A stretch of DNA of 64,000 bases from Bacteroidales bacterium (GCA_021740625.1 JAIOZK010000001.1:285844-349843); one strand, 5' to 3'; counted from the stretch's first letter, positions 7,857-17,576 are shown. The notes: a model not told the origin generated them from the letters alone. A program made the numbers and translations.

Positions 7857-8798
7857 ATGCAAAACGAAAAAGACAAAATAAAAGCCACGATAGGCACCAT
7901 CATCTTTCACTTGCTGGCTTTGCTGGCTTTGATCATATTTGGTTTGTCGACACCATTGCCATTACCAGGTGAGGAAGGAGTAGAAGTCAACCTGGGTTAT
8001 ACCGACCAGGGCATGGGGCTTCGCCAGGAAACAAAGGAGCCATCCACATCTCCTCCACAACCCAAACCACAGGAAAAGATTGTTGAAGAGGAAATAATCG
8101 ACGAAAGCAGTCCTGAAGAAGTAATGGAAGATCCCGTGATTGAGGATGTACAGGAGGAAGAATTGCTTACCCAGGACACCGAGGAAGCCCCGGCACTCGA
8201 AAATCCTGAAGAGAAGGAAGAAATCGAAGAAATCCCGGATGACAAAAAAGAACCTGAGAAAAAGCCGGAACCCAAAGAGGAAGAACCCGAAGAAAGAAAA
8301 GAAGAATCCAAACAACCCCAAACAGAAACTGAACAGGAGCCTGAGCAGGTGGAAGAAAAAGAACCTGAACCCAAGGTGAATCCCCGTGCCCTTTACCAGG
8401 GACCCACCAAATCCGAAGGTCAGGGAGGCAACGAAGGCCAGACCGGTGAAGCCGGCAACCAGGGCAAACCACATGGAGATGTGAATTCGGAGAATTACGA
8501 TGGACAGGGAGGTTCCGGAAGTGGCATTAAATATGATCTTGGAGGTCGCGGTCATAAATTGTTACCAAAACCAGCTTATACATCGGAAGACCAGGGCAAA
8601 GTAGTGGTAACCATCTGGGTCGACAGGATGGGACGTGTTACCAAAGCCATTGCCGGAGCAAAAGGAACTACAGTAAGTGATCTGCAACTCAGGAAGCTGG
8701 CGAAAGATGCGGCCCTTCGGGCAAAATTCAATCCTGATCCGGAAGCCCCGGAAATTCAAAAAGGAACCATTACATATAACTTTATTAAATTGAAATAG
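7857..8798 (+). CDS. tonB: TonB-family energy transducer
   Basis: Of the 313 residues, about 15-35 form the single inner-membrane helix. Residues about 60-175 are an extremely Glu/Pro/Lys-rich spacer that can span the periplasm, a Gly-rich segment follows, and the last 90 residues are a TonB C-terminal domain (GKVVVTIWVDRMGRV, then LAKDAALRAKFNPDPEAPEIQKGTITY). This domain touches the TonB box of outer-membrane receptors. The repetitive acidic spacer produces long antisense open frames that are not genes. It is the third gene of the exbBD-tonB operon. Confidence 0.88.
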   Translation: MQNEKDKIKATIGTIIFHLLALLALIIFGLSTPLPLPGEEGVEVNLGYTDQGMGLRQETKEPSTSPPQPKPQEKIVEEEIIDESSPEEVMEDPVIEDVQEEELLTQDTEEAPALENPEEKEEIEEIPDDKKEPEKKPEPKEEEPEERKEESKQPQTETEQEPEQVEEKEPEPKVNPRALYQGPTKSEGQGGNEGQTGEAGNQGKPHGDVNSENYDGQGGSGSGIKYDLGGRGHKLLPKPAYTSEDQGKVVVTIWVDRMGRVTKAIAGAKGTTVSDLQLRKLAKDAALRAKFNPDPEAPEIQKGTITYNFIKLK

Positions 8799-8929
8799 AG
8801 CTTGTCCAAAAAAGTGCCCTGCAGCCATCTGGGTCATATCGAGTGAAATCGAGATGCGCTGATAATCAACGATTTTTAGGCTTCGACTTCGCTAAGCCTG
8901 ACGAAATATCGTACTTTTCGGATAAGCTC
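8798..8929. repeat. Dispersed palindromic (REP/MITE-like) element, copy 1
   Basis: A 132-base non-coding element with inverted ends (GAGCTTGTCC and GGATAAGCTC) overlapping the tonB stop. The inside contains GGGTCATATCGAG and CTTCGACTTCGCTAAGCCTG. A related copy with the same order of motifs lies at 26869-27010. It carries no gene. Confidence 0.65.
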
Positions 8930-9035
8930 TCACCATTTGCAAATTCTATCCTGTAAACCATTAGGTTCATTGTAATGATAACCTGATTCATATTATCTTT
9001 ATGTGACAATAACCAAAATTTAATAAGATGAGATC

Positions 9036-9407
9036 ATGGATGCTGTGGATTTGAATACCATTAACTTTACTTTACAGTACGCAAGAGGTATCAGTAAAGT
9101 TGAAAAGAAGGGAAAAAAAGAACAAACCGTTAGTTATGCATTGCCCGGGCGGAAAGCCTTGAAAATAAAGTCGCCAGAAATTAAAAATTTTACTACGGGA
9201 ATTGTAATGGTTGAGATTTTCGTTGGCAGGGATGGAAACGTCATCCATGCCAGGGTTGTACCAGATAAATCGACAATACACAACAAAGCAATCGTCACAA
9301 ATGTTGAACAGGCGGCGCAAGAATCAAAATTCTCCGCTGACCCCGATGCACCGAAGAAGACAAAAGGATATTTTACGTACCGCTTTATTAAGGTAGGCAG
9401 TGAATAA
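9036..9407 (+). CDS. Orphan TonB C-terminal domain protein
   Basis: The 123-residue product matches the C-terminal domain of the TonB protein just upstream over its last 85 residues: LPGRKALKIKSPE, then GIVMVEIFVGRDGNVIHA and FSADPDAPKKTKGYFTYRFIKV correspond to LGGRGHKLLPKPA, GKVVVTIWVDRMGRVTKA and FNPDPEAPEIQKGTITYNFIKL. It has no membrane helix, no signal peptide and no periplasmic spacer. It could be a decayed tandem duplicate of tonB or a soluble modulator. The frame is intact and ends at a strong terminator. The start is uncertain because nothing upstream looks like a leader. Confidence 0.6.
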   Translation: MDAVDLNTINFTLQYARGISKVEKKGKKEQTVSYALPGRKALKIKSPEIKNFTTGIVMVEIFVGRDGNVIHARVVPDKSTIHNKAIVTNVEQAAQESKFSADPDAPKKTKGYFTYRFIKVGSE

Positions 9408-9434
9408 AAAGCAGGGTCTAAGACCCTGCTTTTT
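9406..9434. terminator. Strong bidirectional terminator before folC
   Basis: A 14-base perfect inverted repeat, AAAAAGCAGGGTCT with AGACCCTGCTTTTT, separated by a single base. It closes the orphan TonB-domain gene and insulates folC. Confidence 0.85.
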
Positions 9435-9435
9435 C

Positions 9436-9443
9436 TATCTTTG
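9436..9443 (+). promoter_or_regulatory. TAnnTTTG promoter element for folC
   Basis: TATCTTTG matches the Bacteroidota -7 element. It overlaps the T-run of the terminator and lies four bases before the folC ATG, so the transcript would be nearly leaderless. No clear -33 element is seen. Confidence 0.45.
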
Positions 9444-9447
9444 CATC

Positions 9448-10746
9448 ATGAACTACGAACAAACCCTGGATTATCTATACAGCCAACTGCCCATGTTTCA
9501 GCGTATAGGTGCAGCAGCTTATAAAGCCGATCTGAATAGCACCTATGCCCTCCTGAAGGTACTTGGCAATCCTCACAGAAATTTCAGATCTGTTCACATT
9601 GCCGGAACCAATGGCAAAGGTTCTGTTTCACACATGATCGCCTCAGTGCTGCAGGAAGCAGGCTACAAAACAGGCCTTTATACATCTCCACATTTAAAGG
9701 ATTTCCGGGAACGGATCAGGATCAACGGGAAAATGATCCCCAAAAGCAGGGTTGTATCCTTTGTTAAAAAACACAAGAATGAATTCCAGAGAATAGGTCC
9801 TTCCTTTTTTGAAATGACGGTGGGGATGGCATTTAATCATTTTGAAAAAGAAAATGTTGATATTGCGATCCTGGAAACAGGGATGGGTGGTCGCCTGGAT
9901 TCCACCAATGTTGTTCAGCCGGAACTTTCCGTAATTACCAATATATCATTTGATCATACAACATTTCTTGGAGATACCCTGGAGAAAATCGCTGAGGAGA
10001 AAGCAGGCATTATTAAGGAAAACACCCCTGTTGTGATCGGTGAATTGCAGGAAGAAACCCAAGAAGTTTTTCTGAAAAAAGCTGCCGAAAAAACGGCCAT
10101 AATTTCCTTTGCCGATCAAAACCTGGCTATCCAATTTGTAGATGAATTTACGGAGAATGATCAGCTTCATTACCTGCTTAATATTTCCAAAGGAGGCAGT
10201 CCCTACCTGATCAGTATTGAACTGCCATTGACAGGATATTACCAATTTAAAAATCTTCTGACAACACTTCAATCTCTGGAAATCCTAACACAAAGAAACT
10301 ACAGGATAAGATCGAGGCATATTTACCAGGGAATTAAAAAAGTTAAAGAAAACACAGGATTCCTGGGCCGCTGGCTGATTTTGAGCAGGGACCCGCTTAC
10401 TATTTGCGACATCGCCCACAACCTTGAAGGGATCAGAAATATATTAGAGCAAATAAAAGGCCTGCAATATGAGCAACTCCATTTCGTCCTGGGCATGGTC
10501 AACGATAAAGATATCAATAAGATTCTGGACATGCTTCCAGAAGATGCCACATATTATTTCTGCAAAGCTGATATTCCAAGGGGATTGGACGCAAAAAAGC
10601 TGCAAAGCAAGGCAGCATTGTCTAAATTAAAAGGTAACTCATTCGAATCTGTAGATGAAGCTTTCAAAGCTGCAAAAACAGCAGCCCACAAAAATGACCT
10701 GATATTTATCGGAGGCAGCACTTTCACCGTCGCCGAAGTCCTGTAA
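9448..10746 (+). CDS. folC: Bifunctional folylpolyglutamate/dihydrofolate synthase FolC
   Basis: A cytoplasmic Mur-ligase-like enzyme of 432 residues that adds glutamate to dihydropteroate and folates. Signatures: VHIAGTNGKGSVSHMIASVL (ATP loop), GLYTSPHLKDFRERIRING, ETGMGGRLDSTNVV and ITNISFDHTTFLGDTLEKIAEEKAGI, with CDIAHNLEGI in the C-terminal domain. The frame is open 16 codons further upstream, but that stretch is encoded by the terminator hairpin, so the start MNYEQTLDYL at 9448 is preferred. The next gene downstream (aroA) runs convergently. Confidence 0.92.
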   Translation: MNYEQTLDYLYSQLPMFQRIGAAAYKADLNSTYALLKVLGNPHRNFRSVHIAGTNGKGSVSHMIASVLQEAGYKTGLYTSPHLKDFRERIRINGKMIPKSRVVSFVKKHKNEFQRIGPSFFEMTVGMAFNHFEKENVDIAILETGMGGRLDSTNVVQPELSVITNISFDHTTFLGDTLEKIAEEKAGIIKENTPVVIGELQEETQEVFLKKAAEKTAIISFADQNLAIQFVDEFTENDQLHYLLNISKGGSPYLISIELPLTGYYQFKNLLTTLQSLEILTQRNYRIRSRHIYQGIKKVKENTGFLGRWLILSRDPLTICDIAHNLEGIRNILEQIKGLQYEQLHFVLGMVNDKDINKILDMLPEDATYYFCKADIPRGLDAKKLQSKAALSKLKGNSFESVDEAFKAAKTAAHKNDLIFIGGSTFTVAEVL

Positions 10747-10777
10747 ATAACACAAATACAAGCACCCCCGCATATTC

Positions 10778-12019
10778 TTAATTATTAATTATTTCCACCC
10801 CTGCCTTCCGCATCTCCTCCCAGAATTTCGGATAGGATTTTTCAACTTCCTCATGGTTTTTCAGTTCTATCTCCCCGAAATGCAGTGCAAGCAGAACCAG
10901 GGACATGATCAGTCGATGATCGTTGCGGCAATCAAGAATTCCGGGTTTGTTTGCTTCTGAACCTGTCAGCTCAAGAGTTGTTTGTCTATCGCCCCGATGC
11001 CGAACATTCATGCTTTTAAGGATTTCCAAAAGGGCAGTTAAACGATCCGATTCTTTGTAGATCAAATTGTCCAGACCGGTGAATTCTGCTTTTTGTCTGC
11101 GTATGGCACAGGCAAAGATCACGGGAAGAGCAAGATCAATGTTATCCCTGAAGTCGAAACTGAATTTTTCTGTGGTTTTTGTACCCTTTGAAAGCTTTGC
11201 TCCTTCTAGGGAGAATTCAGTTTTAATACCCAGAAGCTGAAAAACATCAGGAAGTATTGCATCCCCCTGCAGCTCAGATTTTTTCAATTGTGGAATAAAA
11301 ACTTCATTCACCTCAGATACCATTAAAAGCTCATACCAGAAGGATGCTGCCGACCAGTCTTTTTCATTTGCTATTTTAACTTTTTTAAAAGCTGAGGGCA
11401 AAACATGCAATGAATTATTCCGAGCAACCACATGAATCCCGGCCTTTCTCAAAAGCTCAGCAGTCATGTTGATATAGGACATTGATGGGGGTGAGTCTCC
11501 AAACCTGAGCCTGACGCCATTTTTTGTCTCGGAAGCAACCAACAGCACTGCACTCGCAAATTGACTGCTTTGGGAAAGATCCATGGTAGTTTCTCCACCT
11601 TTCAATTTACCTCCCCTGATGAGGAGGGGACAACGCCCTGATTCTGCAGCATATTCAATATGAGCACCCAGATTTCTCAAAGTCATCACCAGCTCTTTAA
11701 TGGGTCTTTCCTTCAATCGTTTGGAACCGGTGATCAAACAGTTCCCGGGAACAAGACTGAGATAGGCAGTCATGAAGCGCAGGACTGCCCCACTGTTACC
11801 AGCATCCAATACCGTAGGAATTCCCGAAATATTGCAGTTCTCGATCCATTCAAGATTTTTCTTCAAGCGCAGGGAATCATCCGAGTCTGACAGTTGGTCA
11901 TATGTCACCAAACCATCAGACAGTGCATTCATTATGAGCAGTCGTGTAGAAATACTTTTTGAAAAAGGAACTTCAATTTCAAGGGATCGAATTACATTTG
12001 ATTTCCTGATTTTTAACAT
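10778..12019 (-). CDS. aroA: 3-phosphoshikimate 1-carboxyvinyltransferase (EPSP synthase)
   Basis: The 413-residue product shows EPSP synthase signatures: PFSKSISTRLLIMNALS, DAGNSGAVLRFMTAYL, SQSSQFASAVLL, RDNIDLALPVIFACA, KESDRLTALLE and DCRNDHRLIMSL. It transfers enolpyruvate to shikimate-3-phosphate in the aromatic amino-acid pathway. The length is slightly shorter than the enterobacterial enzyme, as usual in Bacteroidota. The start overlaps the end of aroB by seven bases, so the two shikimate enzymes form an operon. Confidence 0.92.
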   Translation of the reverse strand: MLKIRKSNVIRSLEIEVPFSKSISTRLLIMNALSDGLVTYDQLSDSDDSLRLKKNLEWIENCNISGIPTVLDAGNSGAVLRFMTAYLSLVPGNCLITGSKRLKERPIKELVMTLRNLGAHIEYAAESGRCPLLIRGGKLKGGETTMDLSQSSQFASAVLLVASETKNGVRLRFGDSPPSMSYINMTAELLRKAGIHVVARNNSLHVLPSAFKKVKIANEKDWSAASFWYELLMVSEVNEVFIPQLKKSELQGDAILPDVFQLLGIKTEFSLEGAKLSKGTKTTEKFSFDFRDNIDLALPVIFACAIRRQKAEFTGLDNLIYKESDRLTALLEILKSMNVRHRGDRQTTLELTGSEANKPGILDCRNDHRLIMSLVLLALHFGEIELKNHEEVEKSYPKFWEEMRKAGVEIINN

Positions 12020-13062
12020 GATCCTTTATTTTGATAAAACCTGAAACTTTCGTGAATTAAATCAATACCAACTTCCTGCTCAACAATGCAGGAACCAATA
12101 TCTTCAATAAGACTAAACAGCAACTTGCCATTTTTGTTCTTTTTATCATGGTAAACCTTATTGATGATACGATCTGTTTGATGATTCTCCCAACTTACCT
12201 TATGAAATCTTTTGTTGACCTGGCAAACAATATCTTCAAGTGCGGATAGGGGAAAATCCAGTATTTTGGATGAAATGTATGCTTCGCAGATCATACCTGC
12301 TGCCACTGCCTCACCATGCAATAAGCCGGGCTGCAAAAAGGATTCAATTGCATGCCCGATGCTGTGGCCGAAATTGAGCATTTTTCTTTCCTTCTTTTCC
12401 ATGGGATCCTTTTCAACGATCTCCATTTTGATCTGAATGGATTTATCAATCAGGTTCAGGAACTCCTTGTTTGCAGTTGTAAGGTCAAATGTTTTCAAGA
12501 ACTCCCAGTATGCAGGATCGCTGATAATTGCATGTTTCATGGCCTCTGCAAATCCACTTTTCAGTTCCCTGTGGGGCAGGCTTTTTAAAAAATCAGGAAA
12601 GACCAGTACCTTTTCGGGCCATGCAAAAGTGCCCACCTGGTTTTTGACTTCCTCAAAGTTAATACCTGTTTTACCGCCGATTGCAGCATCGATCTGAGCC
12701 GTAAGGCTTGTCGGCACATGAATAAAATCAATTCCCCGTTTAAAAACCGAAGCTGCAAACCCGCCCAGGTCGGTGATCATCCCTCCTCCCATGTTGATCA
12801 GCAGGGAATTTCTGTCAAAACCAGCGGCTAGCAGTTCACCCCAGATCTTTTCCGCCGATCCAATGTTTTTATTCTCCTCTCCTGCCGGTATGCTAATGTT
12901 AGTTCCCGGCACATTTCCCAGTAAGGGTAGACAGTGATCGCGGGTGTTTTCATCCGTCAGGATAGCAATTTTTGAATAAGCTGCTGAACTTTCCCTGAAC
13001 AGGCGTAGCAGATCTTCCTGGCTGTTAAGTAAATGAATATTTCCGGAGAATTCCCCTTGCAT
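12013..13062 (-). CDS. aroB: 3-dehydroquinate synthase
   Basis: A 349-residue NAD- and metal-dependent enzyme that converts DAHP to 3-dehydroquinate. Key stretches: MGGGMITDLGGFAASVFKRG, HVPTSLTAQIDAAIGGKTGIN, GFAEAMKHAII, LNFGHSIGHAIES and HGEAVAAGM, which include the metal-binding Glu and His residues. It overlaps aroA downstream and lies 38 bases after ald, within a minus-strand run of five genes starting at porX. Confidence 0.93.
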   Translation of the reverse strand: MQGEFSGNIHLLNSQEDLLRLFRESSAAYSKIAILTDENTRDHCLPLLGNVPGTNISIPAGEENKNIGSAEKIWGELLAAGFDRNSLLINMGGGMITDLGGFAASVFKRGIDFIHVPTSLTAQIDAAIGGKTGINFEEVKNQVGTFAWPEKVLVFPDFLKSLPHRELKSGFAEAMKHAIISDPAYWEFLKTFDLTTANKEFLNLIDKSIQIKMEIVEKDPMEKKERKMLNFGHSIGHAIESFLQPGLLHGEAVAAGMICEAYISSKILDFPLSALEDIVCQVNKRFHKVSWENHQTDRIINKVYHDKKNKNGKLLFSLIEDIGSCIVEQEVGIDLIHESFRFYQNKGSC

Positions 13063-13100
13063 AAGTTTTAAAAGAATAAAGGTAATTCTTTTCGTCGATT

Positions 13101-14297
13101 CTAAAAAGCCGCCATCAGTAAATCCAGATCCTGGAAAGGCAGGTCGTAAAACTGGCTGATATGTTTTTTGGTCAGTGTCCCATTGTAAAGGAACACTCCC
13201 CTGCTGATTCCATAATCATTTCTGAGCATATTCTTGATTCCACCTTCCTCACCAATCTTGATGATGACAGGTGTGAAAAAGTTGCTTAGTGCATAGGAAG
13301 CCGTATGCGGAAATTTGGATGCAATGTTGGGAACACAGTAATGGGTAACATCGAATTTTTTAAACACAGGATTTTTATGCGTGGTAAGGTCTGAAGTTTC
13401 GAAACATCCACCCTGGTCGATGCTGACATCAATGATCATGGAACCCTGCTTCATCTGTCGCACCATATCTTCTGTGACAATGCAATCTGTAATTCCCTCG
13501 TCGGCATAGATGGCACCGATCACGACATCCGCAGATTTGAGTGCTTTCATCAGGATCTTTGGCTGGATGATAGAGGTATATACTGAACTTCCGATATCAG
13601 TCTGAATTTTGCGGAGTTTGTAAATGTTGTTATCGTATACTTTCACAGTACAACCCAAACAAACGGCAGTACGAGCGGCATTCAAACCAACGGTTCCGGC
13701 ACCGATCACCACTACCTCGCTCGGTGTTATGCCGGGAAAACCGCCCAGCATATTTCCTTTGCCGTATTCACCCGTGCACTGATATTCACCGGCAATCAGC
13801 ATGACGGATTTTCCCACAATCTCACTCATGGCCAGCAAAACCGGGTAGGAATCGCTCTTGTCCTTGATGTATTCAAAAGCAAGTGCGGTTGTTTTCTTTT
13901 CGATCTGTTTTTTAAAAAAATTTTTGTTCTGGCTGGTCAGTTGCAATGAAGAGATGATGGTTTGCTGATATCTCAGGAGATCAATCTCATTTTCTGACAG
14001 GGGCGAAACTTTCAGGATGATGTCGGCCTGGTAAACTTCGTCTGCTGTGTTGACAATCTGCCCACCTTCTTCACTGTAGTTATGATCACTGAAATGCGCT
14101 GTATCTCCGGCTCCACGCTCGATCAATACTTCGTGTCCCTGCTGAACGATCTGCCCAACAGCATTCGGAACCAATGCAATCCTTTTTTCAAGAGCCGTTA
14201 CTTCTTTTGGTATGCCAATGGTGAGTTTTTTCCGGGATTTAATCACCTCGAGCATTTCCTCCTGGGGTATCAGTTTTTCTTTGCGGCCAAGATCCAT
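13101..14297 (-). CDS. ald: Alanine dehydrogenase
   Basis: A 398-residue NAD-dependent dehydrogenase interconverting pyruvate plus ammonia and L-alanine. The N-terminal substrate domain has IGIPKEVTALEKRIALVPNAV and VLIERGAGDTAHFSD; the Rossmann domain has VVIGAGTVGLNAARTAVCLG. IDVSIDQGGCFETS and CVPNIASKFPHTASYALSN are typical C-terminal signatures. About 25 residues precede the conserved beginning, as in other Bacteroidota members. The spacing to tsaE is three bases, so both come from the porX transcript. Confidence 0.85.
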   Translation of the reverse strand: MDLGRKEKLIPQEEMLEVIKSRKKLTIGIPKEVTALEKRIALVPNAVGQIVQQGHEVLIERGAGDTAHFSDHNYSEEGGQIVNTADEVYQADIILKVSPLSENEIDLLRYQQTIISSLQLTSQNKNFFKKQIEKKTTALAFEYIKDKSDSYPVLLAMSEIVGKSVMLIAGEYQCTGEYGKGNMLGGFPGITPSEVVVIGAGTVGLNAARTAVCLGCTVKVYDNNIYKLRKIQTDIGSSVYTSIIQPKILMKALKSADVVIGAIYADEGITDCIVTEDMVRQMKQGSMIIDVSIDQGGCFETSDLTTHKNPVFKKFDVTHYCVPNIASKFPHTASYALSNFFTPVIIKIGEEGGIKNMLRNDYGISRGVFLYNGTLTKKHISQFYDLPFQDLDLLMAAF

Positions 14298-14300
14298 ATC

Positions 14301-14729
14301 TTACTGATTTACAACTGTAAAACTACGTTCTCCTTTCTTACCAATTTCTACAATCTTAAGGTATACGCAATTCCCCGGTAAAAGTTCCTCCACCTTTTCG
14401 GGCCATTCGATAAAACAATAATGCCCGCTATAAAAATAATCCTCGTAACCCAGGTCGTAGGCTTCTTCCAGCTTGTTAATCCTGTAAAAATCAAAATGAT
14501 ATACAGCTTCTCCTTCACGCGTCTGGTATTCATTTACAAGGCTGAAAGTAGGACTGCTAACGTTTTCATCCACACCAAGCACACGACACAGGGATTTGAT
14601 AAAAGTTGTTTTGCCGGCCCCCATCACAGCATGCAGGGCAAATACCCTTTTGCCGGGATTCTGCTCAAGCAGCTCTCTTGCAATTTTATCCAGTGCTGCC
14701 AATGATTTACAAATCCACTCCTGCCCCAT
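14301..14729 (-). CDS. tsaE: tRNA threonylcarbamoyladenosine biosynthesis ATPase TsaE
   Basis: A 142-residue P-loop protein with Walker A GAGKTT, the conserved SSPTFSLVNEY, FDFYRI and FIEWPEKV. TsaE works with TsaD/TsaB in making t6A in ANN-decoding tRNAs. It lies between porX (7 bases) and ald (3 bases) on the same strand, a tight operon. Confidence 0.92.
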   Translation of the reverse strand: MGQEWICKSLAALDKIARELLEQNPGKRVFALHAVMGAGKTTFIKSLCRVLGVDENVSSPTFSLVNEYQTREGEAVYHFDFYRINKLEEAYDLGYEDYFYSGHYCFIEWPEKVEELLPGNCVYLKIVEIGKKGERSFTVVNQ

Positions 14730-14736
14730 GAGATCG

Positions 14737-16293
14737 CTATTTTGCTTTTAAGCTGATAAACGGCACCAGCAATTCTTCAATGGAAATGCCTCCATGCTGA
14801 AAAGTATTCTTGTAATAGTTAACATAGTAGTTGTAATTATTGGGATAAGCAAAGAAATCATTGGTGCGGCAAAAGGCATATGAAGTGCTTACATTGGCTC
14901 TTGGCAGAAAAACTGTTTCAGGCTGTTCAACTTCAAATACATCCTTTTTATTATAGTTCAGGCTCCTGCCGAATTTATATCGCAAATTGGTATTTGTTTC
15001 CCTGTCACCAACAATCTTCACCGGATTATTTACGCGCACAGAACCATGATCTGTAGTGATCAGTACATCAATTTTATTTTCGGCCAGGTAGGTAAATATA
15101 TCATATAAGCTGGAGTGTTCAAACCAGGAAAGCATCAAAGAACGATAGGCTGCCTCATCTTCGGCCAGTTCCCGGATGATCTCCATTTCGGTTCGTGCAT
15201 GCGAAAGCATATCCACGAAGTTATAAACGATCACGTTGAGTTTGTTTGACATCAGGTTGGGAAGTGACTCGGCAAGTTTTTTCCCTACATTCAAATTCAG
15301 CACTTTGTTGTATGAGTACTTGATATTCCTGCCGAATCTTTTCAATTGTTGTCCAAGCAACTCTCCCTCGTACTGGTTCTTGGTACCTTCTTCCCATTCA
15401 TTGGTCCAGTATTGCGGATATTTCTTTTCTATTTCAGAAGGAAGCAAACCTGCAAAGATCGAATTCCTGGCGTATTGCGTTGTTGAAGGTAAGATGCTGT
15501 AGTATATATCATCATTTTCAATCCTGAAGTTTTCCTCGATCAGGGGCTGAATGATCTTCCATTGATCATAGCGTAAATTATCGATCAGGATAAGGAAAAG
15601 TGGGTTGTCGTTTTTATCAAGCCTCGGAAAAACTTCCTCACGCATCAGCGTATGCGACATTACCGGTTTTGAATCACGCTTTCCGTGTATCCAGTCAAGG
15701 TAGTTCTTTTCAATGAATTTTGAAAAAACCTGGTTGGCCTCTTCTTTCTGCATTTTCAGAACCTCCCTGATGCCTTCGTCTTTTGACCGTTCCAGTTCAA
15801 TTTCCCAGCGGGTTAACTTTTTATAGATCTCGCTCCATTCCTGGTAATCCAGGTTGTTTGAAATTTCCATGCCGATGTTGCGGAATTCCTGCTGATAAGA
15901 CAGGGTGGATTTCTCGCTGACAAGTTTTTTGTTCTCCAGATTCTTTTTCAGGGAAAGTAATATCTGGTTAGGTTTTACAGGCTTGATGAGGTAATCGGCA
16001 ATATTGGAACCGATGGCATCTTCCATGATGGATTCCTCTTCACTTTTGGTGATCATGACTACCGGAAGGTTGGGATATTGGTTCTTGATCTGCTCAAGCG
16101 TTTCTATTCCCGACATACCGGGCATTTGCTCATCCAGGAAGACAATATCATATGCGCGGGATTTGATCATATCAAGGGCTTCATCCCCATTGTTGCTGGT
16201 ATCTACTTCATAGCCCTTTTGTTCAAGGAACATCACATGTGGTTTCAGGATCTCAATTTCATCATCGGCCCACAAAATCTTTACTTTATCCAT
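14737..16293 (-). CDS. porX: PorX-type response regulator with PglZ domain
   Basis: The 518-residue protein has an N-terminal receiver domain with acidic pocket WADDE and phospho-acceptor Asp about residue 54 in IVFLDEQMPG, plus LIKPVKP. A helical linker leads to a long PglZ/alkaline-phosphatase-superfamily domain with LILIDNLRYDQW, SILPSTTQYARNSIFAGLLP and LITTDHGSVRV. PorX controls T9SS genes with the kinase PorY and an ECF sigma factor. Its presence together with T9SS-sorted proteins in this window fits. A TTG two codons earlier extends the frame, but the ATG at 16293 gives the family start MDKVKILWADDE. It opens a five-gene minus-strand run. Confidence 0.88.
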   Translation of the reverse strand: MDKVKILWADDEIEILKPHVMFLEQKGYEVDTSNNGDEALDMIKSRAYDIVFLDEQMPGMSGIETLEQIKNQYPNLPVVMITKSEEESIMEDAIGSNIADYLIKPVKPNQILLSLKKNLENKKLVSEKSTLSYQQEFRNIGMEISNNLDYQEWSEIYKKLTRWEIELERSKDEGIREVLKMQKEEANQVFSKFIEKNYLDWIHGKRDSKPVMSHTLMREEVFPRLDKNDNPLFLILIDNLRYDQWKIIQPLIEENFRIENDDIYYSILPSTTQYARNSIFAGLLPSEIEKKYPQYWTNEWEEGTKNQYEGELLGQQLKRFGRNIKYSYNKVLNLNVGKKLAESLPNLMSNKLNVIVYNFVDMLSHARTEMEIIRELAEDEAAYRSLMLSWFEHSSLYDIFTYLAENKIDVLITTDHGSVRVNNPVKIVGDRETNTNLRYKFGRSLNYNKKDVFEVEQPETVFLPRANVSTSYAFCRTNDFFAYPNNYNYYVNYYKNTFQHGGISIEELLVPFISLKAK

Positions 16294-16465
16294 GTTCAAT
16301 ATGTTTGATTAAAAATAATGGAATAAATCGTATTAATGAAATGTAATATTGTATTTTTTATTGTTCTGTAAAATACTTAATAGTACAAATTTACAATGCA
16401 AGAGAAATTATTTTTATCTTGCAGCCGGAATTCTGAAAACACGAAAACTACAACTTACTGAAGAG

Positions 16466-17491
16466 ATGGAGTTCACAGCAAAACAGATTGCAGAAATACT
16501 AAACGGAAGCATTGAGGGGGATGAAAATGCCAGGGTGAATAGAGTATCAAAGATTGAAGAGGGCGAACCCGGTTCACTTTCATTTCTGGCCAATCGAAAA
16601 TACACACCATACATATACAAAACGAATGCAAGCATCGTCATTGTTGGTAATGATTTTGTTCCTGAAAAAGAAATCAACTCCACGCTGATCCGTGTTGAGG
16701 ATGCCTATACGGCTTTTGCAAGGATACTGGAAACCTACAATCAAATCAGGCAGGATAAAAAAGGAATATCCGATAAAGCGTCGATAGCGGCATCGGCCAG
16801 CATCGGCAAGGATGTATATATCGGCGATTTTGTCAGCATAGGTGAAAACGTACGCATTGATGATGATGTAAAGATATATGCCAATTCCTTTGTCGGAGAT
16901 AATTCCGAAATCGGTAAGGGAAGCAAGTTAATGATGGGAGTAAAGATCTATGATGGCATGCAAATCGGTAAAAACTGCACACTGCATGCAGGCGTAGTAA
17001 TTGGTTGCGACGGATTCGGCTTTGCCGCCCAGGCCGATAATAATTATAAAAAGGTACCCCAGATCGGAAATGTAATCATTGAAGACAATGTGGAAATAGG
17101 TGCCAACACTACCATCGACCGTGCGACCCTTGGATCTACCATGATCCGAAAAGGGGTTAAACTTGACAACCTGATACAGATCGCGCACAATGTTGATATT
17201 GGAGAAAACACAGTAATTGCAGCCATGGTTGGTATTGCAGGTTCTACCAAAATCGGCAAGAATTGCATGATCGGGGCACAGGCCGGAATTGTGGGGCACA
17301 TCATCATTGCAAACGATGTTAAAATAGCCGCCCAGGCGGGTATTCCGAACAGCATCAGGAAAGAAGGTGAAATTGTCATTGGCTCGCCGGCTTTCGACAT
17401 TGCCAAATTCAAAAGGTCTTTTGTTCACTTCCGGAACCTTCCCGGCATCGTCGAAAGACTCAAAGAAATTGAAAACAAACTGAAAGATTAA
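16466..17491 (+). CDS. lpxD: UDP-3-O-acylglucosamine N-acyltransferase LpxD
   Basis: A 341-residue left-handed beta-helix acyltransferase. It shows an N-terminal uridine-binding domain ([19 protein letters not shown]) and many hexapeptide repeats such as [13 protein letters not shown], with GCDGFGFA and the catalytic-His region [15 protein letters not shown]. LpxD adds the N-linked hydroxyacyl chain in lipid A synthesis. The frame extends 39 codons upstream without family resemblance; the ATG at 16466 is the natural start. It is divergent from porX and leads lpxC-fabZ, lpxA and efp. Confidence 0.93.
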   Translation: MEFTAKQIAEILNGSIEGDENARVNRVSKIEEGEPGSLSFLANRKYTPYIYKTNASIVIVGNDFVPEKEINSTLIRVEDAYTAFARILETYNQIRQDKKGISDKASIAASASIGKDVYIGDFVSIGENVRIDDDVKIYANSFVGDNSEIGKGSKLMMGVKIYDGMQIGKNCTLHAGVVIGCDGFGFAAQADNNYKKVPQIGNVIIEDNVEIGANTTIDRATLGSTMIRKGVKLDNLIQIAHNVDIGENTVIAAMVGIAGSTKIGKNCMIGAQAGIVGHIIIANDVKIAAQAGIPNSIRKEGEIVIGSPAFDIAKFKRSFVHFRNLPGIVERLKEIENKLKD

Positions 17492-17532
17492 CAATACCCT
17501 GTTTCAAAGATTCTATGCCAATTTCAGGCAGA

Positions 17533-17566
17533 TTTGTCGGCATATACCCAAATAATTTTATCTTTG
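17533..17566 (+). promoter_or_regulatory. Bacteroidota-type promoter for lpxC-fabZ
   Basis: TTTG at 17533 and TATCTTTG at 17559-17566 match the -33 and -7 elements, with a 22-base spacer (slightly long). The ATG lies ten bases after the -7 element. Confidence 0.5.
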
Positions 17567-17576
17567 TCGGCAAATT

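Noticed and set aside
7962..8555. Long minus-strand open frames over tonB
   Set aside because: They are the reverse of the Glu/Pro-rich spacer codons, giving unnatural Phe/Leu- or Ser/Gly-rich sequences.
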